64,000 bases of DNA from Pantoea alfalfae (GCF_019880205.1 NZ_CP082292.1:930001-994000); one strand, 5' to 3'; counted from the first letter of the stretch, positions 26,016-34,202 are shown. Notes: a model not told the origin generated them from the letters alone. Numbers and translations: made by a program.

Positions 26016-26875
26016 GGTTTCACCTCTGATTCAGGGGAATAATCCGTTCCCGTCGCCATATCAAAGCCCATCCAGCTCGGTGACAATTCAGGACGACGAA
26101 CTGCGATGATTTCTGCCGCCTGCTTCTTCTCGCCTGCACTCAGGCTGATAGAGCGGGCCGCAGTGACTTTATTCAGACCAAACTCGCGGTAGATGCTGCG
26201 TGTAAAGAGGGTGTCACTGTTTGAAACGATGACCGGGTTACGCTCAGAAATATCCAGCAGGATGCAAGCCAGTGAGTGCTGATCATCGTCGCTGAAACCA
26301 GCAGTATGATAAGCAGTGAATGTGCCGTGATACGGCGGATCGCAGTACACGACATCACCGGCACAGACCATGTTCAGGGTTTCGCTGTAGTTCAGACACT
26401 CAAACGTCGCACGCTGGGCCTTTGCGGCAAACGCCTCAATTTCGGCCAGCGGGAAATATGGCTGTTTGTAATAGCCGTAAGGATTATTGAATTCGCCGCG
26501 CTTGTTATAGCGGCAAAGGCCACGGTGGCCGTGGCGGTTCAGATAGAGGAATTGCGCAGCACGCTCCAGCAGTGGCAGCGCCGCGTTCAAGTTAAAATCT
26601 TTGCGAACCTGATAATAATTTTCTTCAGTCTGATTCTGATTAAAAAGCGATAACGCAACGACGATAAACGGGCGCGTATGCTCTTTAACCTGACGATAGA
26701 GATTAATCAGATCGGGATTAACATCTGCCACCAAATAGGCCGGATAATCCGTATTCATCATGACGGCACAGGAACCGGCAAACGGCTCAACCAGTCGATT
26801 ACCGGCGGGCAGGTGCTTAATCAGTTCAGGCATCAGGCCGGACTTGCTGCCGGCCCATTTCAGGATGGTCTTCAT
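26012..26875 (-). CDS. DNA adenine methyltransferase (Dam family)
   Basis: 287 residues, class D12 N6-adenine methyltransferase. SAM-binding motif LVEPFAGSCAVMMN (residues 28-41), N-terminal KWAGSKSGLMPELIKHLP, catalytic DPPY at 179-182 in VVYCDPPYHGTF. GATC is the expected target for this family but cannot be read from sequence alone. Might protect phage DNA or affect regulation; P2-like phages often carry one. Four-base overlaps with genes on both sides. Confidence 0.93.
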   Translation of the reverse strand: MKTILKWAGSKSGLMPELIKHLPAGNRLVEPFAGSCAVMMNTDYPAYLVADVNPDLINLYRQVKEHTRPFIVVALSLFNQNQTEENYYQVRKDFNLNAALPLLERAAQFLYLNRHGHRGLCRYNKRGEFNNPYGYYKQPYFPLAEIEAFAAKAQRATFECLNYSETLNMVCAGDVVYCDPPYHGTFTAYHTAGFSDDDQHSLACILLDISERNPVIVSNSDTLFTRSIYREFGLNKVTAARSISLSAGEKKQAAEIIAVRRPELSPSWMGFDMATGTDYSPESEVKP

Positions 26876-27099
26876 AATGCCGCCCCTTTGTAATGCACGC
26901 TTTTCAGCTCACTGATTTCTTTGCAGGTCACGCAGAGTGAAACGCCCGGCAGTGCGCGGCGGCGCTTCTCCGGGATTTCTTCGCCGCACGAAAGACAGAA
27001 GAACTCACTCGCCCCTGCCGGGCGGTGAGTAGCGTTAGCCAGATTGCGCGCCAGTTCTTCCTGCACGCGCTGCTGTACCATGTCCATTGAATCAGCCAT
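26872..27099 (-). CDS. TraR/DksA-type zinc-finger protein
   Basis: 75 residues. Four-cysteine zinc finger CLSCGEEIPEKRRRALPG then CVTCKEI, preceded by a helix (MVQQRVQEELARNLAN). Short TraR/YbiI-type DksA homologues modulate RNA polymerase via the secondary channel; P2 encodes a comparable protein (orf82). Overlaps dam by four bases and the upstream gene by one. Confidence 0.92.
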   Translation of the reverse strand: MADSMDMVQQRVQEELARNLANATHRPAGASEFFCLSCGEEIPEKRRRALPGVSLCVTCKEISELKSVHYKGAAL

Positions 27100-27326
27100 C
27101 AGTGCCGCTCCTGCGCCTGGTTCTCAAAGCGTTCTGCTTCTTTATCCAGCAGCTCGATGATTTCCGCCGCTGACATTTCCTGCTGACGGGCATGAATTGC
27201 CAGTGCGGCCAGGCGGATAGAAACGGACAGCGCATCATCAGAACGCTGCTCAGTTTTTGCCTTGCTCAGCAGAGCGCTTAGCGCGTCGTCGTCAGCTTTA
27301 AAATTACGGGTCTGGATATTTCGCAT
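27099..27326 (-). CDS. DUF2732-family early protein
   Basis: 75 residues beginning MRNIQTRNFKADDDALSALL, matching the small early P2 ORF83/DUF2732 family by pattern. Helical and acidic, with no catalytic motif. One base overlaps the zinc-finger gene. Function unknown. Confidence 0.8.
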   Translation of the reverse strand: MRNIQTRNFKADDDALSALLSKAKTEQRSDDALSVSIRLAALAIHARQQEMSAAEIIELLDKEAERFENQAQERH

Positions 27327-27395
27327 TTCTCTTTCTCCTGAATTCGGGCAAAAGAATGCCCGGCGGGTTTACGCCATTTAATTTCGGTGTGTTAA

Positions 27396-27734
27396 TTAAT
27401 TAGGTAACGTCAGATTCTTTGGAAATAAACTCACGACTGCTTTTAAGTGATTCATTGCGCTAATCAGCGCCGTTTTTTCGTCACTCGTCAGTTCACTGAA
27501 ATCAACGCTGTGACGTTCTTTGCTGATATTAGCCAGGAAGAAAATTGCGCTCAGTGCGCGGCCATTCTGTTCAGCCTGGTGATCGCGCTTATTACGCATG
27601 TCTGCGATAAAGCGGTTTAGTTCGTGGCTGCAATCGCCGTACATCATGGTGCGAAGTGCAGAGATATGATTAAGCGCACTGGCACGCTGCCCCGCGTTCA
27701 TCTGAACAGTGATACTTTCAGCTTTGTAACCCAT
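27396..27734 (-). CDS. DUF5347-like early phage protein
   Basis: 112 residues, MGYKAESITVQMNAGQRASA then LNHISALRTMMYGDC and DMRNKRDHQAEQNGRALSAI. Matches from memory the DUF5347 family common in P2/186-like early operons. Helical, function unknown. Its first 37 bases overlap the end of the Fil gene. Confidence 0.65.
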   Translation of the reverse strand: MGYKAESITVQMNAGQRASALNHISALRTMMYGDCSHELNRFIADMRNKRDHQAEQNGRALSAIFFLANISKERHSVDFSELTSDEKTALISAMNHLKAVVSLFPKNLTLPN

Positions 27735-27889
27735 GATTTTTTCCTCTTACCCGTTAATCCTGCCAGCAGTTCGGCCTGTGAGATTGCCGGGTGCCAGCGC
27801 CTGCCCTTATCTGCCGCAATCCAGCCGTGGCCGTATGCGTGGGACGGGCTTTGCCGCTTCAAAAGCGGAGCCACTGAAAACGCCACCAT
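27698..27889 (-). CDS. fil: Filamentation protein Fil (DUF2724)
   Basis: 63 residues: PLLKRQSPSHAYGHGWIA, then DKGRRWHPAISQAELLAGL and KRKKSW. This is the DUF2724/Fil pattern of 186-type early genes; 186 Fil blocks host division when expressed. It begins one base after the CII gene ends. Confidence 0.82.
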   Translation of the reverse strand: MVAFSVAPLLKRQSPSHAYGHGWIAADKGRRWHPAISQAELLAGLTGKRKKSWVTKLKVSLFR

Positions 27890-28399
27890 TTATCCCATAC
27901 CTATTGACGCACCGATCCCGCTAATAACATCGGCGGTGCCAGCCAGTGCAGGGTTTGAATGAATGCGAGCCTGAACTGCCAGAGCAGCAAGAGTAAGGCA
28001 GCGAATACCGGTGTTAACGCTTTGAACCACACTGCGACGGCATGCCGTAGTGATTTTTTCCTGGCTTGCAGCGTTAGCCGCCAGCACGCCAATCTCGGCG
28101 GTTGCTTTCAGCACATAAGCCGGGAATTTGTCATTAGCAACTTCGTTTACCGGCACACATGGAAGACACTGCAATTGAGCCAGTGCCCCATCAATCAGCG
28201 TTGCATCTTCAGTCAGGTCAGTAAGGAGCAGCATCTCACTTACCGTTAATTGATGAATCTGATCAGGGTTCAGTTTGTTACGCAGTGTTTGCACTTTCAT
28301 GCCAGCCTGTTGGGACAATTCAACCATGTTGTGTGCTATTGCAAACTGACGGCAGGCATCGTCATAGTGTTTTTGGGTGGAAGTCTGATAATCAAACAT
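27890..28399 (-). CDS. cII: Phage regulatory protein CII (186 CII / CP76 family)
   Basis: 169 residues, the same length as 186 CII. DNA-binding N-terminus with helix-turn-helix around HNMVELSQQAGMKVQTLRNKL and TVSEMLLLTDLTED. In 186 CII activates the establishment promoter for CI. P2 has gene B here, so a replication role is an alternative reading. Second gene of the cox operon, 32 bases after cox. Confidence 0.82.
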   Translation of the reverse strand: MFDYQTSTQKHYDDACRQFAIAHNMVELSQQAGMKVQTLRNKLNPDQIHQLTVSEMLLLTDLTEDATLIDGALAQLQCLPCVPVNEVANDKFPAYVLKATAEIGVLAANAASQEKITTACRRSVVQSVNTGIRCLTLAALAVQARIHSNPALAGTADVISGIGASIGMG

Positions 28400-28431
28400 G
28401 CCAATTGCTCCTTTTAACTTACAAAATTAAG

Positions 28432-28659
28432 TTACTGAAACACGGCGTAGTTTGAATTCAGCGCCTGAGCCAAAAGACGAGCGCGGAATGCGACCATATT
28501 GATACGGCCTAAACCACCCTCACGGGAGCGAGGGACAATAAGGAGTTCGCCTCTTTTTACCATTTCCTTAACGGTGTTTAGGCAGCATCCATACTGCTGT
28601 GCAAACTCGTCATATGAGAGAAAGTCAGGGCCTGAAGGGATTGCAATTTGAATACTCAT
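28432..28659 (-). CDS. cox: Cox/Apl-type excisionase and early regulator
   Basis: 75 residues with a winged-helix/HTH: PDFLSYDEFAQQYGCCLNTVKEMVKRGEL, then RSREGGLGRINMVAFRARLL. Matches the Cox family by position and pattern. In P2/186 this protein represses the lysogenic promoter and directs Int to excise. First gene after the divergent promoter region, opposite CI. Confidence 0.88.
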   Translation of the reverse strand: MSIQIAIPSGPDFLSYDEFAQQYGCCLNTVKEMVKRGELLIVPRSREGGLGRINMVAFRARLLAQALNSNYAVFQ

Positions 28660-28724
28660 AGGTGAATATCCTTAGTTACGTTGGTTTTGAGTGTGTTCTG
28701 GCACATTAGCAGTGTGCAGGACGA

Positions 28725-28753
28725 ATATTATGATCCAAATGGATGTGTGTAAA
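28725..28753 (-). promoter_or_regulatory. Early (lytic) promoter with embedded operator
   Basis: On the minus strand TTTACA (28753-28748), 17-base spacer, TAATAT (28730-28725). The spacer contains ATCC-N4-GGAT (28733-28744), an inverted repeat suited to repressor binding. It would drive cox, CII, Fil through gene A. The 130-base cox-CI gap must also hold the CI promoter, which I could not place firmly. Confidence 0.65.
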
Positions 28754-28787
28754 GTATCTTTATGGATTAATTTGAGGTTCCGTTTAC

Positions 28788-29657
28788 ATGGAAAGCGATA
28801 AAGCTAAGCAGGTTGTTGAAAGAATCCTTAGTTCTTATGGAGTTAATTCGAGACAGGCTTATTCTGAGCTTACAAAAACCCCTCTGCCTACTATCCAGAA
28901 TTGGGTGCAACGCGGAAAAGTACCGGGTGACTATATCCTGCAATGTGCGCTTGATACGGGAGCTGACATTAGATGGTTAGCTGAAGGTGTTGAACTTGCA
29001 AATGTAAGACGGTGTGATCCAGTTGATTATGCTTTGAAGGGAGAGATCTTACTTGAGGCGATGCAAAATTCGGGCGGGCGAGTAGTTCTCCGCAGAATTA
29101 TGGATGCATATAAATTCGACCTTCAGAAGCAGTTGGGCGACCATCTTGGCATTCCATCTGGCACGATGAGTGCTTGGGTTCGTCGTGAGCACTTCCCTGG
29201 TGAGGTTGTGATTGCATGTGCACTTGATACCGGGGTGTCGCTGTATTGGTTAGCAACCGGTAATGGCGGTATGTATGAAGAGCGGCCACTGGCATCAACC
29301 GAAACCAACGATTTGGTTAAGCCAGATTTCAGAAAGTTAAAGAAATTCGACATTCAAACCGGTCAGTTAGTAGAAGAGGGAGATTGGGTATGTGATCCTT
29401 CCTTTATAAGCTCTTCAGTTATAAATGCTGCGTTGCTTTTCAAAGGCTCTAATCAGTGGTGTGTCAATCTGGATGCAAAAGCAATCGGCAATGGTCGTTG
29501 GGTGATTGACCTGGATGGAATCATTGACGTTTATGACGTATCGCGTTTACCAGGCAACAGGTTAAACGTAAAAAACGAGTCGTCACATTTTGAATGTCAT
29601 GCTGATGATATTGAATGCGTGGGAATGGTATTGGTCACTCTCAGCAAAAACTCATAA
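28788..29657 (+). CDS. cI: CI-like repressor with duplicated DNA-binding domain
   Basis: 289 residues; 186 CI has 192. Two tandem copies of the CI helix-turn-helix domain are visible: residues 7-67 (QAYSELTKTPLPTIQNWVQR, then CALDTGADIRWLAEG) and 97-157 (KQLGDHLGIPSGTMSAWVRR, then CALDTGVSLYWLATG). The C-terminal domain from about 175 has the 186 CI-type oligomerisation fold pattern (DIQTGQLVEEGDWVCDPSFI). It keeps the prophage silent by blocking the early promoter. Co-transcribed with int, which begins four bases after its stop. Confidence 0.88.
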   Translation: MESDKAKQVVERILSSYGVNSRQAYSELTKTPLPTIQNWVQRGKVPGDYILQCALDTGADIRWLAEGVELANVRRCDPVDYALKGEILLEAMQNSGGRVVLRRIMDAYKFDLQKQLGDHLGIPSGTMSAWVRREHFPGEVVIACALDTGVSLYWLATGNGGMYEERPLASTETNDLVKPDFRKLKKFDIQTGQLVEEGDWVCDPSFISSSVINAALLFKGSNQWCVNLDAKAIGNGRWVIDLDGIIDVYDVSRLPGNRLNVKNESSHFECHADDIECVGMVLVTLSKNS

Positions 29658-29661
29658 ATTT

Positions 29662-30696
29662 ATGGCGGCTAAAAAACTCCCAACAGGTGAATGGCTTTGT
29701 GACTTCTATATAGATGGAAGGGGAAGCCGTCGCATCCGTAAAACATTCACGACTAAAGGCGAGGCTGTAGCTTATGAAACTTACAAACGCGATGAAGCAA
29801 AACAAAAGCCGTGGTTGGGTGAAAAAGAAGATCGCCGCAAGCTCAGTGAACTAATCACGCTTTGGAATGACCTACATGGCAAACAGCTTGCTGCCAATAA
29901 ATCCCGCAAGGCAAAACTTGATATTGTTTGCAACGGTCTTGGCGATCCCATCGCTTCGCAACTCACCCCTAAAGAGTGGGCGCGTTACAGGGAGCGCCGT
30001 CTCAGCGGGGAAATCAGCAACGGTTATCACTCCGACCCTAAAAAATGGAAAGTCAAACCGATAACAGTCAATCGCGAGCATCAATATCTGTACGCCGTAT
30101 TCAATGAGCTAAAACGCCTTGGCGAATGGAAATTGCCAAACCCGCTGGATGGGCTTCGGATATTTAAAGAAACCGAAAAGGAAATGTCCTGGCTGACTGA
30201 CGAGCAGATCAGGAAGTTACTTGATGCAATGGATCGATATGGAAAACCACATCTGACGCAGATTGTTAAAGTTTGTCTTGCCACTGGTGCTCGCTGGAGT
30301 GAAGCCGAAAGGCTAACCCGTTCGCAGCTTTCAAAATACAAAATTACTTTCACCAAAACCAAAGGTGGTAAAAACCGAACTGTGCCTATCCCTATTTGGC
30401 TGTTTAAGGAAATGGAAAAGTTGGAAGGGCGGATGTTTAAACCCTGTTATCAGGAATTCAAAAAGGCGCTGGCATTAACCGATATCGAGTTAGTGGAAGG
30501 ACAGATGACCCATGTTCTGCGCCACACTTTCGCAAGCCATTTTATGATGAATGGTGGAAATATCTTGGTTCTGCAACGCATACTTGGACACGCGAATATT
30601 CGTGAAACGATGCGCTATTCGCACTTTGCACCTGATCATCTTGAGGAAGCAGCGGAGCTGAATCCTCTTAATAGACTCATACTAGCAGATGTTTAG
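29662..30696 (+). CDS. int: Integrase, tyrosine recombinase
   Basis: 344 residues from ATG 29662 (MAAKKLPTGEWLCDFYIDGR); P2 Int is 337. N-terminal arm-binding domain, SAM-like core-binding domain, then catalytic residues: Arg in ATGARWSEAERL, Lys in TKTKGGKNRTVP, HVLRHTFASHF (His-x-x-Arg), LGHAN, and the Tyr nucleophile in ETMRYSHFAPDHL. It integrates and excises the phage. It follows CI in one operon. A cargo gene and attR lie downstream. Confidence 0.96.
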   Translation: MAAKKLPTGEWLCDFYIDGRGSRRIRKTFTTKGEAVAYETYKRDEAKQKPWLGEKEDRRKLSELITLWNDLHGKQLAANKSRKAKLDIVCNGLGDPIASQLTPKEWARYRERRLSGEISNGYHSDPKKWKVKPITVNREHQYLYAVFNELKRLGEWKLPNPLDGLRIFKETEKEMSWLTDEQIRKLLDAMDRYGKPHLTQIVKVCLATGARWSEAERLTRSQLSKYKITFTKTKGGKNRTVPIPIWLFKEMEKLEGRMFKPCYQEFKKALALTDIELVEGQMTHVLRHTFASHFMMNGGNILVLQRILGHANIRETMRYSHFAPDHLEEAAELNPLNRLILADV

Positions 30697-30743
30697 AATG
30701 ATCATTTTAATAGACTCAGTATAAATAAAAAGGAATGAGGGTT

Positions 30744-32060
30744 ATGAATGATAAATTAGATGGTGTTACTGAATCTTTTATAGAGTCATATGGAAGGGAA
30801 TATTACTTTTTTCATGAGCTGGCTAAAGAAGTTAAAACAATAATAGAGAATAAGCTGGACTCATCAGGTGTAAAGGCTATGGTCACTTTCAGGGCCAAAA
30901 GCGTGAAAAGTATAAAGGATAAAATAGATAAGAGAAACGCATCTTCAGGTGGAAAATCCTACCAGTCAGCCAAGGATATATATGAAGATATCGTTGATCT
31001 TTCAGGAGTAAGAGTTGCATTATATTTTCCTGATGAGTTAAAAAAAGTATCAAAGATAATTGATGAGGAGTTTGATGTCATCAAGGTAAAGGATTTTCCT
31101 GATGATGAGGAAAACAAAAATGCAGGAATATACACTAAGAAATTTGATGGCTATCATGCAAGGCACTATAGGGTTAAGTTAAAAACGAATGATAATTTTT
31201 CTAATCATGTAGTGGAAGTTCAAATCGCATCAGTATTAATGCATGCATGGTCTGAAGTTGAGCACGATTTAGATTACAAGCCAGCGAGTGGTTCGCTATC
31301 CGTCGAAGAATTAATGATTTTAGATGAAATCAATGGGTTGGTTATTAGCGGAAATATTGCTTTGGAACGTCTGCAACACGCCATGTTAAATAGAATTAAT
31401 GATGCAGATTATATATTTAGAGACCATTTTGATTTGGCTGCATTTTTATCATTAAAAGTCGACTATGGAGAAATAATAAATTCGCGAGAAATTTACAATT
31501 TGCTAAAGCGATTAGATGCCATTTCAAAAAGTAAAGTTAATACTTTAGTGGTGGCTGTCAATAGTCACATTGAGCAAAAAATAAAAGCATTAGAGGACCG
31601 CCACAAACAGGTGACACCAGATGGTTTGGCATCTTTTAAATCTGGCTTTCTTGAAGCGCTCATTTGTTTGATAATTTGCAGAGAATGGTCAACCAAAGTA
31701 TTAGATTTAATGATGACCGGCTATAAAGTATTTGATGAACAATTTAAAAATCAGGATATTATTTTTAATTGTCTTAGGTTCGGTGAGGATAAAGAAATAT
31801 CTACCGCTTTCAATATGCTTTGGAAGCTGCGTTATCTTGGGGAAAACAGGTTTGATGAGTTTGATTTGAACAAGTTTGATAAGCACTTTAAACCGATAAA
31901 CCAATCTGTAACAAGAGATGAAGCACTCGCAGCTGTTGAAGAACTGGTGGAGGCTCTGAAGATAGCTGGCTCCATGTATTTCGATGCAGATAGCCTTAAT
32001 AAGATTGCAAGCGCTGCAAAGGTAGTGAACGAGAAAGTCAGTGATTTGGAGGTTGTGTAA
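30744..32060 (+). CDS. RelA/SpoT-synthetase-domain protein (int-attR cargo)
   Basis: 438 residues from ATG 30744, which has AGGA nine bases upstream; an in-frame ATG at 30735 touches the ribosome site. Alarmone-synthetase motifs: RAKSVKSIKDK (ATP-binding RxKxxxSxxxK, 50-60), DIVDLSGVRVALYF (about 82-95), GYHARHYRVKL (137-147), VEVQIASVLMHAWSEVEHDLDYK (catalytic Glu158, 157-179). No hydrolase domain is visible, and TGS/ACT domains are absent. The 240-residue C-terminus is helical and unrecognised. Resembles toxic small alarmone synthetases (ToxSAS, CapRel type) in having a synthetase plus an extra domain, with no separate antitoxin gene next to it. A+T-rich. Probable defence or toxin gene. Confidence 0.82.
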   Translation: MNDKLDGVTESFIESYGREYYFFHELAKEVKTIIENKLDSSGVKAMVTFRAKSVKSIKDKIDKRNASSGGKSYQSAKDIYEDIVDLSGVRVALYFPDELKKVSKIIDEEFDVIKVKDFPDDEENKNAGIYTKKFDGYHARHYRVKLKTNDNFSNHVVEVQIASVLMHAWSEVEHDLDYKPASGSLSVEELMILDEINGLVISGNIALERLQHAMLNRINDADYIFRDHFDLAAFLSLKVDYGEIINSREIYNLLKRLDAISKSKVNTLVVAVNSHIEQKIKALEDRHKQVTPDGLASFKSGFLEALICLIICREWSTKVLDLMMTGYKVFDEQFKNQDIIFNCLRFGEDKEISTAFNMLWKLRYLGENRFDEFDLNKFDKHFKPINQSVTRDEALAAVEELVEALKIAGSMYFDADSLNKIASAAKVVNEKVSDLEVV

Positions 32061-32182
32061 CACTCCAGATTGCCTACATGTTGACTACGCAACATGTGCG
32101 AGGGTGTTCTAAACCATGCTTAGGATGTGCTTAACTTGTTGTTGTTATTGTAAATTATTGTTTTCTAATATGCGCTAGTAAA

Positions 32183-32198
32183 AGCGTCTTAACTAAGG
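32183..32198 (+). other. attR core, probable rplS 3' end
   Basis: AGCGTCTTAACTAAGG contains CGT CTT AAC TAA = Arg-Leu-Asn-stop, the C-terminus of ribosomal protein L19 (RplS ends ...ERLN). In-frame stops precede it, so only the last codons are here. A strong terminator follows, and aroF is downstream as in E. coli, where rplS lies upstream of aroF in the same direction. The intact rplS with the left copy should be outside the window. Confidence 0.7.
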
Positions 32199-32236
32199 TA
32201 TCGCTAACGCGACATCTAAAAGTTAATAGCAAACAA

Positions 32237-32267
32237 GGGGTTGGCATCTGCCAGCCCCTTTTTTTTT
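32237..32267 (+). terminator. Rho-independent terminator (probable rplS operon end)
   Basis: Stem GGGGTTGGC-ATCT-GCCAGCCCC (one G-T pair) followed by nine T on the plus strand. Probably the native terminator of the rplS operon, now also ending the cargo gene transcript. Confidence 0.85.
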
Positions 32268-32292
32268 CCTGATGGCAGCCAGCTGACAGAAG

Positions 32293-32829
32293 CTAACCGG
32301 CAGCCGGCCGCTGAAAATGATAAATCGCAGTATTAACCGGCCCTTTCTCTAATACGATCAGGCCATAGCGACAGCCAATGAACTGACCACCGCACTTCTC
32401 AGCCACGCTCCGACTGGCCAGGTTATCCTCTGCTGCCAGAATCTCAATCACCCGGGTCTCTGGGCGTGAAAACCCCAGCGGCAGCAACGCGGCCACCGCG
32501 CGGCTGGCGATTCCCTGACGCTGTGCATCACTGCGAACCCAGTAACCAATTGCGCTGGTGTCACCCGGATGACGGGCAAAGCGTATTCCTGCGCCCCCCA
32601 GCAGCTGGTCATGCTGATCAACGATTGCAAACTCTTCCGCCTCCTCCCTCATCCGTTGCCAGTGAGTAAAGCGGATCCAGCTTTCTGCTTCGTGAGGCTG
32701 ATAATCGTGATGCGCCCAGACCATCCAGGGGATCAGGCTGTCCAGTGAGTCATTCACCGCAGCAGTAAACGCGGAAACGTCGTTAAGCTCAAAAGGTCGC
32801 AGATAGATGTTAAGTGGGGAGGCGTGCAT
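32293..32829 (-). CDS. GNAT family N-acetyltransferase (RimJ/RimL type)
   Basis: 178 residues. Starts IYLRPFELNDVSAFTAAVND; acetyl-CoA-binding motif A region IGYWVRSDAQRQGIASRAVAAL with the R/QxxGxG/A pattern (QRQGIA), then AAEDNLASRSVAEKCGGQFIG. Resembles RimL-type protein or small-molecule acetyltransferases; substrate not determinable. Convergent with the prophage side, divergent from aroF. In E. coli this interval holds yfiL-yfiR-yfiN-yfiB instead. Confidence 0.88.
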   Translation of the reverse strand: MHASPLNIYLRPFELNDVSAFTAAVNDSLDSLIPWMVWAHHDYQPHEAESWIRFTHWQRMREEAEEFAIVDQHDQLLGGAGIRFARHPGDTSAIGYWVRSDAQRQGIASRAVAALLPLGFSRPETRVIEILAAEDNLASRSVAEKCGGQFIGCRYGLIVLEKGPVNTAIYHFQRPAAG

Positions 32830-32900
32830 GATGGACTCAGCATTAAAATAAACATTATGTTCATTTTGCCTGCAGCAGGCAGAAACGCAATAAAGCTAAT

Positions 32901-32918
32901 CGTAAACTTAAATTTACG
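32901..32918. promoter_or_regulatory. TyrR box upstream of aroF
   Basis: CGTAAA-N6-TTTACG, near the TyrR consensus TGTAAA-N6-TTTACA and perfectly palindromic in its arms. It lies about 200 bases before the aroF start. E. coli aroF has several TyrR boxes for tyrosine repression. A candidate promoter with TATAAT at 33025-33030 lies downstream but its -35 spacing is poor. I see no gene in 32830-33117. Confidence 0.7.
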
Positions 32919-33117
32919 ATTACCGGAAATTATTGTAGTGCGGTTATTTTTTATGATATTGATATTTATGGTTTTTATTAAGGTGCTGTTTGTTGCTTTT
33001 GAACTGTGGTAATGAATGTGTACATATAATATTGCGCTATGTATTGCCTGTGATACAGTATTTGTATTCCTCGATGAGGAGCCCCAATCAGCTAATACGA
33101 GCCAAAGGATCGCCATC

Positions 33118-34197
33118 ATGCAAAAAGACGCGCTGAACAATGTGCATATCGCCGGTGAACAGGTACTCATCACGCCTGAAGAGCTGAAAGCGAAGTTTCC
33201 ACTGACCGCTGAACAGCAGGATCAGGTTGCGGCGTCCCGCCAGACCATCTCTGACATTATTGCCGGCCGCGACCCGCGTCTGCTGGTGGTGTGCGGACCC
33301 TGCTCAATTCACGATACCGAAGTGGCACTGGACTATGCTCGTCGTCTGCAAACCCTTTCTGAAGAGCTGAAAGATCAGCTTTTTATCGTGATGCGCGTCT
33401 ATTTTGAAAAACCTCGTACCACCGTCGGCTGGAAAGGGCTGATCAACGATCCTTTCATGGATAACTCGTTTGATATGGAAGCGGGTCTGCACATTGCGCG
33501 CCAGCTGCTGGTGAACCTGGTTGAAATGGGTTTGCCTCTGGCCACTGAAGCGCTGGATCCTAATAGCCCGCAATATCTGGGCGACCTGTTCAGCTGGTCT
33601 GCCATTGGTGCACGTACTACTGAATCTCAGACGCACCGTGAAATGGCCTCAGGCCTGTCGATGCCGGTAGGCTTTAAAAATGGCACCGATGGTAGTCTGG
33701 GAACGGCAATCAACGCCATGCGTGCTGCCGCAATGCCGCACCGTTTTGTCGGGATCAATCAGGCTGGTCAGGTCTGCCTGCTGCAGACGCAGGGCAATCC
33801 GGATGGTCACGTGATCCTGCGTGGTGGCAAAGCGCCGAACTACGGTCCTGAAGATGTCGCGCAGTGTGAAAAAGAGATGCTCAAGGCGGGACTGCGTCCA
33901 GCCTTAATGATAGATTGCAGCCATGGTAATTCGAACAAAGACTACAGCCGTCAGCCTGGCGTAGCGGAATCCGCTATTGCGCAGATCAAAGACGGGAACC
34001 GTTCTATCATTGGTCTGATGCTGGAAAGCCATATCAATGAAGGTAACCAGTCTTCTGAGCAGCCACGCAGCGAAATGAAGTATGGCGTTTCCGTAACCGA
34101 TGCATGCATCAACTGGGAAGTGACCGAAACGTTGCTGCGTGAAATGCATCAGGATCTGCAGGGAGTGCTGTCGGCGCGTCTGTCACAAGAGGTGTAA
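33118..34197 (+). CDS. aroF: DAHP synthase, tyrosine-sensitive
   Basis: 359 residues; condenses phosphoenolpyruvate and erythrose 4-phosphate, the first step of aromatic amino acid synthesis. The start [20 protein letters not shown] is nearly identical to E. coli AroF, including Asn8 linked to Tyr feedback. Class I motifs include [54 protein letters not shown] and [11 protein letters not shown] longer frame from 33016 has no family similarity. It precedes tyrA by five bases in an operon with a TyrR box upstream. Confidence 0.97.
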   Translation: MQKDALNNVHIAGEQVLITPEELKAKFPLTAEQQDQVAASRQTISDIIAGRDPRLLVVCGPCSIHDTEVALDYARRLQTLSEELKDQLFIVMRVYFEKPRTTVGWKGLINDPFMDNSFDMEAGLHIARQLLVNLVEMGLPLATEALDPNSPQYLGDLFSWSAIGARTTESQTHREMASGLSMPVGFKNGTDGSLGTAINAMRAAAMPHRFVGINQAGQVCLLQTQGNPDGHVILRGGKAPNYGPEDVAQCEKEMLKAGLRPALMIDCSHGNSNKDYSRQPGVAESAIAQIKDGNRSIIGLMLESHINEGNQSSEQPRSEMKYGVSVTDACINWEVTETLLREMHQDLQGVLSARLSQEV

Positions 34198-34202
34198 GAG
34201 CA

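Larger units (their letters stand above)
1..32198. mobile_element. P2/186-like prophage (left end outside window)
   Basis: P2-order head, lysis and tail genes (O to T) lie mainly on the minus strand, P-Q run on the plus strand toward a cos-like sequence, and an early operon diverges from a CI-int pair. This is the layout of the P2/186 family integrated as a prophage. Structural genes look intact. U, D, ogr and attL should lie left of base 1. The right end is placed at 32198 because a short copy of what looks like the rplS 3' end occurs there, followed by a host-type terminator. Four accessory insertions (invertible fibre cassette, S-V module, Q-cos gene, int-attR gene) are visible; the last three are clearly more A+T-rich than the phage backbone. 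Confidence 0.95.

Noticed and set aside
33016..33117. N-terminal extension of aroF
   Set aside because: The extension covers promoter sequence, and AroF starts at [11 protein letters not shown].
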